The position numbers were made by a program, and so were the translations under genes. The notes beneath the pieces are model-generated. The model saw only the letters and a list, made by a program, of their open reading frames with translations, had not been told where the DNA came from and searched no databases. This document shows, piece after piece, positions 56,477 through 64,000 of a stretch of DNA of 64,000 bases. Every line of letters starts with the position of its first letter. Position 1 is the stretch's first letter. The DNA lies in contig WWBZ02000073.1 in assembly GCA_011503125.2 (NCBI GenBank), positions 868,001 through 932,000 of the forward strand, in the 5' to 3' direction. The DNA comes from Botryosphaeria dothidea (Eukaryota; Ascomycota; Dothideomycetes; Botryosphaeriales; Botryosphaeriaceae).

Positions 56477-58925
56477 TGAGGCCACGTCGGCTGAATCTCT
56501 TCCGAGTACGCACTGTTGATGGTACACCTAAGATATACCCTATCTTCAAAATGAGCATGCACGACCAGGCGTTTTGGGGTTTTAACGATAGATGGGCATC
56601 GAGTACTCCATAGACATTGAATGGGACATGTGAATATCTGCTTCCTGAAATGCAACTCCGCATTACCTCTGAGTTCATGCTGGCCTTCGGCGAGGTTTAG
56701 CAAGGGTACTACCGTTCATCGATACCCAAGGGCCTTTGGAGCAACGATAAAGTTGCTTACGTTTGGAACGAAGCTTGAAATTATGAGTTAGTACGTGTAG
56801 CAAAAGAAAGGCACCCTGAACTGCTGTTGTAATGCTTAGAAAAGTGGAAATGTCGTGATAATCGGTCTCATACACCGACATGCAGCCTTCTTAATGAATA
56901 GCGATAGACTGACAAGAGAAAGGCTCCACAGAGAAATACTGCGGTGGACAGTTAAAGGCAGTGGCTCTCAACATCTTCGTGGGTAGTGGAGGCATTTGTC
57001 CAGAAGCAAGTGTATTGCATTTCCAGATCACGGAGCTATCAGGATGAATGATTCCCCTTCACACTAATTACTATTCAACTTGCCTTTGGGAGAATCGTAT
57101 TCGGCTCAGACTGTCAATTGCAGCGTCTCTCTAGGCGCCCCTCTTTTAATAGCTTGTTTGTCCCAGGATTGCATTTCCCGGACGGACTGTAGCCCCTGCT
57201 GTGCCAATGACTTCAACAAAATCTCGAATTTCGATCGCAAGCGTCTTAGGAACCTCGTGAGGCAACTGAGGACACCAGTGTCTTCAGCAATAATTGCCAT
57301 TTTCCATAGCGTCATAAAAAGCGGATATAAAGAAAAGTTGTATGGTGGATAATGCACAATTGACATGACGATCAGCCGCAGTTGATACGTGACAGGAATC
57401 CAGCTACAAAAGCTCCCTGAAGAAGTTGTACAAGTAGAGGACAGATGACTTCTCGGGGCACTTGCATCTTAAGGAGCTCCATACGAAACACGACTTGTCC
57501 ATGGAAAATGTTCATTGAGAAGGTTTTTGAAGCATGTCCAACATGCAAATCGTATTCCGAGAAGGACAGCTGCATAATTAGGCATGTCCATAGCCCATAG
57601 AGCTTATAAAATGAACTTGTTTCCTTTCTTCGGCTCTTAATTAGAGATGCCATGATTGGATACTCCGGGATTCTTGCACAAAGGCACGTTATCATAGCGA
57701 GGCAAAAGTGCTTTTCTTTTTACTCGAAGCTATACGATAGTCTACTGCACTAACTTGAGAGGATATCGTTTAGAAAGCTAAAAGTGTAACAGGTTTACCC
57801 CTCTGATCTGGAAGGCTATTGTTTGAGATTTAATATGCGGAGGTTTCTTGGGCGTCTGCGAAGCGTGTTATTGAGTTTTCGAAGCCCCGATTACGAAATG
57901 GTCCAAAGATATCAGACAGCTTGCACGAAAGTCAGTTGGCTGGCTACCATCAGTAAAGAAAAAGGAAGCAGATATCCCAGTCGGTTGTGCAAATTGCCTA
58001 CACCGCGGGGCCAAATGCGGGCTGACTGCAGGTGTCCGGCCAGCAGACAGCACGGAACCGTCAACCCTCCAGAAACACGTGTGCGCATGGCTGCATTGAC
58101 TCTGCGGTTCAGATAGCCCTAATTGGATGGGCTTCAGTGCCCAAAGAATTCATGTGAGCGTTAGAATGAGGGCGATCATCAAGCTGTGGGTGAGGCGAAG
58201 AAGAGCGCTGCAAAGACCGGTGAGATGGGCGGGCGAAATGGGCCGTAAGAACACCAAGCTTAAGGGCCTGTGTGCTGTGGGAATGGGTGTGCTGATGGGG
58301 GGCTGCAGCTTGGGCGGCCCCTGGGCGGCGCTGAGACGGTAGCGGGAAGGCCACGAGAGCTGGAACCAGTGCTCGGCAGGCGCACAGGCAGTGCTCACCC
58401 GGGACAGCCTAACAGTTGGGCTGTCTTAGGCGGTGGGCGTCGAAATGGTCTGCAGATGGGCCCACGACGAGCAGTCCGGGCTGCGAAAAGCAGAGGCTGG
58501 TGGCCACAGGAGAGCCTATTCCGCTGCTGTCCTTCCCGACAGAGCTTGCACGAAGCATCCACTCAGCGTCCAGGATGCCTGCAGGCAGTGGCACCACGAA
58601 CATGCCTCGCAAAGAGTCGCCCCAACGGCTCCAGCGGTCGTCGCCGGCTGTGGCTCTGCAGCTCTTCACTACACTGCAGAAAAGAGCGCGTGCACTGCAT
58701 TCAAGCACGGGGTGGGGAAAAAACGACTCGTCGCGCGGGCGGGGGGCTGTGGTAGGCTCAGGTAGGGCCCGCAGGGTAGGCTCCAGGGCCGGGTTTGCGT
58801 TCTGCTGGGGGGGGCTAAATAGCGCCTGGCCGCCCTCGGTCGCCTCGTCCACTCCTCCCACCACAAACCCTCTGCCGAAATTCCAAGCCCATCACTTTTT
58901 TCATCACCAACGCGACTGCATCACC
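56477..58925. other. Long intergenic region before the HMG-box gene
   Basis: About 2.4 kb. The first half (to about 57.8 kb) is AT-richer, with many stops in all frames. The second half becomes GC-rich and has open frames without features, probably the promoter and leader of the HMG gene; a TAAATAG element lies near 58813-58819. No transposon ORF or terminal repeat is recognised. Confidence 0.5.
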
Positions 58926-60448
58926 ATGGGTCGCCCTCGCAAGGATGAGAAGCAGAAGGAGACTGCTGAGCTCATGATCAGTGTGGAGGACTTTGCCAGG
59001 ACGCGCGATTCGGTAAGTCGCGCTTTGTTTTGCAACGCGCGCCGCCTGCCCATGCGCGCCGTGCCAACGCCTCACCACCACCCTCAATCAACCAAGCCTC
59101 GCGCCCGCCGCGCCATTGAAGATGGTTTCCCTGATGCTTGCTCTTCCTTCATGTTTTAGCGCATTCACTCCTCCAAAATGCCAGCTAGCGCATTCCTGTC
59201 ACCGGCCCAGGCGCGTCACGTCCGCGCCTCCATGGGCGACATGTCACGCCAGCTGCATGAGCTCATCTGCTCCATTCCACTCGTTCTCGCCCAACTGAGA
59301 CTGATTCCTAACCCGCAATTCTTCCTCCAGGTCGTCACCGGCTTGACTACTCTGCAAACCGCCGTCAGCGACCTACTACGTTCGTACCTCAAGCACACCA
59401 ACTCGGTGCTCGGCCAGACGCCCTACCGCCTTGACACCTTCGGCATCTCGAATCCTCTCAATAACAATGAGATCCTCGCAGGAGCTCTGCGCGACTCGCC
59501 CCCAGCTGCCGCCGGCCCGGCCACTTCCGCAGCCCCTCAAGCCCCCGCAGCCCCCGCTAGTGCGCCTGCCACCGCTGCTGCCCCGGCAGGAGAAGAACCC
59601 GCGAAGAAGGGCAGAAAGCCCAAGAAGGAAAAGAAGGAGAAGGATCCCAACGAGCCTAAGCGCCCCCTGACCATCTTTTTCCTCTTCGCACACGAGGCGC
59701 GTCCAGTTGTGAAGGAAGATCTGGGCCCAGACGTAACTCCGGGCCAGGTCGAAGAGGAGATCAACAAGCGCTGGAGGGAGCTCGGTGAGGAGGAGAAGCA
59801 AGTACGTGAATACTGAACCCTCGTAGGAACTAACACTAATCACCCTTTCAGGCGTGGAAGGCTGTCTATGAGCAGAACCGTGAGGTGTACAGCAAGAAAA
59901 TGGAGGAGTACAAGGCCAGTCTTGCCGCTGAGGCTGCGAAGAGCCCTGCTGGTGCGAACGGTGACGTCGAGATGGCTGAAGGTACAGCCACCGCCGCTGG
60001 CGCCGACGCTGAGGAGTCCGCCGACGCTGATGCTGAAGAAGAGAGCGAAGAGGCCAGCCCTCCCCCGAGGGCTCCCAGCCCTCCGGCTGAGGCCAAGACC
60101 CCCAAGAACAAGCGCCGCAAGACTGGCAAAGAAAACGGTGTCGTCGCGGCCTCTTCTGCCACTGCTCCGACTCACGCTGCCAGCCCCATCCCTCTTCCCT
60201 CGCATCCTAAGACTTCGGGCGTTGAGAGCACGCCCGTTGCTAAACCCAAGGAGAAGAGGGGCAAGAAGGAGGAACCCGCTCCTGCTGTTGAGGCTGTCAA
60301 GGAGCCCGCCCCCGAGGAACCCGCTAAGAAGAAGCGCGGCAGGAAAGCAAAGGCTATTGAGGAGGTGGCCCCCGCCGTTGAGCCTGCTGCTCCTGAGCCG
60401 GAGAAGAAGAACAAGCGTAAGCGCAAGAGCGATGTCGCCGCTGCTTAA
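58926..60448 (+). CDS. HMG-box protein with long basic/acidic tail
   Basis: Exons 58926..59012, 59331..59801 and 59852..60448 encode 384 residues. The N-terminus (MGRPRKDEKQ; MISVEDFARTRDS) continues across intron 1 into VVTGLTTLQTAVSDLLRSY, a conserved helix pair of fungal HMG proteins. One HMG box spans residues about 137-206 (DPNEPKRPLTIFFLF; INKRWRELGEEEKQAWKAVY). It bends DNA and probably acts in chromatin or rDNA transcription (Hmo1/Nhp6-like); the exact orthology is uncertain. The C-terminal half is alanine/glutamate/lysine-rich with several GRKAK/KKKRG basic clusters. Intron 1 (318 nt) contains a second acceptor at 59157-59159 that would add 57 in-frame residues, so two isoforms are possible. 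Confidence 0.88.
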
Positions 60449-61588
60449 GGCTTCCCTCGACGCGTGATACAGAGAATTCGGTATATCTTCTTGCTTACAT
60501 CTGATATTGTTCTCTTAGCGAATGGGGTCTAAAATGGGGTTTCGGCGAGAGTATTAGGTTTCATTGGTACTCTCGAAATGCAGATGGAATCTGAAGATAT
60601 GCGCAGTTTGTTTTTGTCTGTGTCTTTTTGAGGTTCGAACCAGGGGCTACTTTTCTCTTTCGGCTTCCTTTTTTTTTGTACGGTGTGGTGTTTTACTATA
60701 CCGCTCTTACTCTTCTGGGTCCTGAACGTTTTTGCTTGTCTTTTAGCTCGCTGGTTCTCTTTTGAGGCGGGAAAGCTAAATGATTATGAGTGTGGGGATG
60801 GCTGTATGCTTGCTTTGCTATTGCTTCTCAGTGTCCGAATGACAACTCAAGGATATGGTGTAAACGAAGTATCTCTTTCTAATCCGCTTTTAGTCTCATG
60901 GGGAGTTGAGGTATTCATCTGGGCGCATGTGTGTTGCTCTCTTGTTGACGAAGGTATTCAGACTCATGCTTCGACTTCCCATAACAGTCTGATCTGGCCA
61001 TCTGTGGAAATGATGCATTCGCCTTTAACTGGCTGCGGTTTCCAGTAAGTTGTGCTTCATATGGTTTCTTTTTCATCCTTCATAGCCTAGGCAATCTGGA
61101 GTGCATCAAAGATTGTGCTACGTGATCGAATGAGCTGTTTTCCATATTATGTGCCTGCAGATACGAAATCGTCTGACATTTTGCAGATGCCCTTGCTGTG
61201 AGTAGTCGACGCATTCGTCCGGGCGTGGCTGTAACCATTTTTCCTGAACAGTTTGATCCTTCAATCGCCCTGCCTGTTTGTTTTGCCGTCGAAGACCTCC
61301 GGAGCCGATCTGGAGCATGCACTTTTTATAAAAATCCTTTGAAACAATATAAAACATGGGTCTGTAAATTCGTTGGATCCCATAATTGATAATTAAACCT
61401 CAACCTGTCTTTCCTTGATTTCTACGAGCAACCGGCGTGGCGACTTACATCATTTAGTCCTCCTGAGATTTCATCTTGCTACGGGACGAGAGAGCCCTCG
61501 ATTCATCCTTAAAACAACCTGTTCTTCATCTGGCTCTCATTCTGGAACATCTCCTGTTTGCCTCATGGAAGACACGTTTTCGAGCCTC
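60449..61588. other. Intergenic between convergent genes
   Basis: T-rich 3' flank of the HMG gene and 3' flank of the oxidoreductase. A plus-strand frame at 60683-61048 is leucine-rich but has no conserved motif; considered noncoding. Confidence 0.5.
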
Positions 61589-62924
61589 TCAATCCTTCCC
61601 CACCCCCTCCGTGTCCGCAATCCTGAACACATACTTCACCGCACTCGCCTTCCCCTCCTTCAAGTTCGTCAGCCCCTGACTCACACCAGCCAGTCCACCG
61701 GGCACGACCTCATGCGGATGCGCCTTGAACTTGCCCTCGGCAATCTGGCGGAAGATCCAGCGGAAGTAGACGAAGCCGACCTCCTTCTGCGGGCCGTGCA
61801 CGTCGCCCACCATCGTCCAGTCGGTCGGCTTGTACGTCGCCGGGTACTTGAAGCCCGGCGGCGCGAAGCGCTCGACGGGCAGGACGTTGGTGACGGCCGC
61901 GTCGTCGGCGAGCACGGCGACGATGTTGGCGTGCGAGCCCTTCTCGGAGACGGCGTCGAAGGCGTGGCGGATGGGCTCCGTCGCGCCGGACGCTTGGAGC
62001 GCGGATTGGATGCCTTGGATCAGGGCGTCGTTGCCTTTGCGGTAGTCGATGACGGCGTCGCCTTGGGATTTGTCGAGGAGGGTGTCGACATAGGGGATGC
62101 CGTTGCCGGCGACGGCGATGATGCTTGTTGGGCAGTGTTAAACGAGTGGATTTGTGGATCGACGATGGGTAGTAGACTTACGGATGGATGTTGGACAAGC
62201 GGGCGAGCTTGATGGCATAAGCTCCGACTGCAGAAGCGGCGCCATAAACCAGGAAGGGGAGTTTTTGGCCTTCAGGGAGTGGCTTCCATGGCTCGGGGAG
62301 GTCGAGGCGAACGTAGTTGCCAATAACAGCAGTGAGGAAAGCAAGGGGGATGGTAGCGGCCTCTGGTGGGATGAGGATGTATCAGCGGAGGCTCTTGGAC
62401 GAGTTTCTGAGCAGTGCACTTGTGCATACCTTCAAAGCTCAGGTTTTCGGGAATGTGAGAAGTAGTGTGCTGCCAGGCAACGGCGTACTCGGCGTAGCTC
62501 CCACCTGGCGTACGCATCTCGTGGAAGGCGGCGACACGATCACCGGGCTTAAATTCATACACGTCCTCGCCAACACTGTGGACAATGCCAGCAATGTCAT
62601 CGCCGCCATTGATCCTCATGTCCAACCATTCTGGGGTTTTCCTGGTGAAAGGTGAGTTTTTGATTAAGAAAGTCTCGTGAACATGCTGACCAGTCCTTGG
62701 GGTTGGAGCCGCTCTTCAAATTCAATTAGCTTGAGAGTTTGGTCGGTCCGCAGCAACCGAAACCTACAACGACAACTTTAATAACGACCTGATCGGGGTC
62801 CGGCTTAGGGACGGGAGCGTCGACGATTTCGACCTGCAGTTGGTCAGCGGAATATTCACAGGTATGCATTCATTAATTACTGGAGACGGGCCTTCTCCGC
62901 GTTGTGGATGATAGCTTGCTTCAT
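61589..62924 (-). pseudogene. MDR-family quinone/enoyl reductase-like gene with two frame disruptions
   Basis: Six exon segments can be traced: 62924..62881, 62833..62768, 62713..62691, 62641..62430, 62362..62182 and 62124..61589. They spell a zinc-free MDR oxidoreductase (VVIKVVVSGSNPKDW; GDDIAGIVHSVGEDV; FKPGDRVAAFHEM; FLVYGAASAVGAYA). Two one-base problems exist. The first junction lacks one base: the exon ends in CA before GTAATT where CAG is needed. One extra G near 62100-62102 breaks the frame in the cofactor-binding strand AVAGNG/IPYVDTLL. An in-frame ATG at 62869 inside intron 1 could rescue the start but not the second break. The rest is intact, so the damage is recent or an assembly error. 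Confidence 0.7.
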
Positions 62925-64000
62925 AGTGGCAGTAGTATGTTTTATTCAGGTCTCAATGTGGTACTGAAGCCCAATGTCGGCATTGCCTCAGGCGTCGGGG
63001 GTCAGAATTTATATCTCCTGACGTAATGGATGGGGAGGTGGGGCATTGATGGAAAGGAGGGGCAGCACTCCAGGTGGCTAGCCTGTCCCCGGACCGGGTT
63101 ACAAAGCAACGGGCCATCTGAACAGAGCACGACATACGGTCCCCGGATCGCGGTAGCAGCCGATGCGATAGCCGGAGTAGTGGTCGGACATTATGAGTCG
63201 CTAAGTCCGAGAAGTGGTGACACGCTTACCTCATAGGTAGTGTGTTCATTGTTGTGGCAAAGGGAGCTATGGCCATCGAGGCGGGAGAGAGCTGCCACTG
63301 GTTCCCTTCAGGCCGTCCCTAATTCTTAAAGCTTCTACAGGTGGCAGGCCTCAAGCGCACGTAATTTAATGCAACGAATCCTCATGCTTGATACTCGATA
63401 AAATTGCGTCTACTACGCCTTCCCTACTATCGATCATTCGATTTCGCATTAGCTCCGTTCTGCTCAAATATAGCCAGTTTAGGTAGCGCTCATTTACGCA
63501 TTACAATACTTGATTGCTATGTCAAATGTCTACCATGGGAGTCCTAGAAAGTTGATAGGCCTGGTTGTCGTGAAAAACTCCCTAGAAAATGCACTCACCG
63601 AGTTGAGAAGCAGCCATGTCAGCTGCCGATCTGCGCGCCCTCCTCGCCTCGCTGGAAACAGTGCCAGGGGTCTCCAACATCTCTCCAGATCTCGACATCT
63701 GTCCAACACAATCCTCGATCTGATTCATTGCGACCTTCTGTGTACGCACTTCAGCCCCTGTTCGCACTCTCAGTCAACACCCAGTCGCCTGCTGGATCAA
63801 TTCCGCCTTTGCGACGAACATGCTTTAGCACTCTGCAGTGTTCCTGACTGCAGATGAGAGGGGCCGTAGCAGTCCTGCTCTGCATCTTCTTATCTTCATC
63901 CCTGGCGAAATCTCTCTTGTGACTCACAATGGAGTATCTCTTCTCTTCCTATGCATCATGCCGGCGATATGTTCTACTCCACGAGTATTCCAACAGGTGT
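62925..64000. other. Terminal intergenic region
   Basis: No confident gene. A short frame at 63854-63922 (22 codons) begins with a signal-peptide-like sequence and may be a first exon running off the window, but this is weak. Other frames have no features. Confidence 0.45.

Noticed and set aside
60636..60655. TTCGAACC resembling a tRNA T arm
   Set aside because: Flanking bases do not pair into a 5-bp stem, and there is no acceptor or anticodon arm nearby.
60683..61048. 121-codon leucine-rich plus-strand frame
   Set aside because: T-rich 3' flank gives hydrophobic codons by composition; no motif or promoter context.
1..64000. CRISPR arrays, insertion sequences or intact transposons
   Set aside because: No regularly spaced repeats, transposase or reverse-transcriptase motifs, or long terminal repeats were seen; the genome is eukaryotic.

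Overview
The window is nuclear DNA of a filamentous ascomycete (Pezizomycotina; Dothideomycetes is possible but only a guess). This rests on short GT-AG introns of about 47-90 nt with CTAAC/CTGAC-like branch points, a Pol II CTD made of YSPTSPx heptads, a scytalone dehydratase, a large eukaryotic urease and several fungal families. Genes lie on both strands and most intergenic gaps are 0.4-2.4 kb. All exon structures were assembled by hand from reading frame, splice signals and family knowledge; none was tested by a search.

Layout. 0-13.4 kb: the 3' part of RPB1, an erythromycin-esterase-like enzyme, the tRNA-His guanylyltransferase THG1, and three tiny cysteine proteins that share one spacing motif. 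14.5-24 kb: a G-patch protein, an EthD/ABM-type double-domain protein, an alanine tRNA gene with two insertions, TAF9, the twin CX9C protein CMC1, an unrecognised coiled-coil protein, an HSD10-like dehydrogenase and UTP11. 24.9-42 kb: the lipin-type phosphatidate phosphatase PAH1, a fibronectin-III/coiled-coil membrane protein, a large MFS transporter and a serine-rich membrane protein. 43-54 kb: Nit2-type omega-amidase, urease, a three-RRM RNA-binding protein and scytalone dehydratase. 55-64 kb: a Maf-type pyrophosphatase, an HMG-box protein and a damaged MDR oxidoreductase.

There is no secondary-metabolite cluster or intact transposon. Most genes are housekeeping: transcription (RPB1, TAF9, HMG), RNA and ribosome biogenesis (THG1, UTP11, G-patch, RRM), lipid and mitochondrial assembly (PAH1, CMC1, HSD10-like) and nitrogen release (Nit2-like, urease). 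Scytalone dehydratase stands alone, away from other melanin genes.

The most unusual item is the tRNA-Ala(AGC) gene at 17202-17356. Its mature cloverleaf is intact, including the alanine identity pair G3:U70. It is interrupted by a normal-position intron (after nucleotide 37) and also by a 55-nt GT...CTAAT...TAG insertion in the D loop that looks like an mRNA-type intron. The second is the trio of small proteins with identical M-C-x-Y-x6-C-G-x3-R-x5-C starts within 7 kb.
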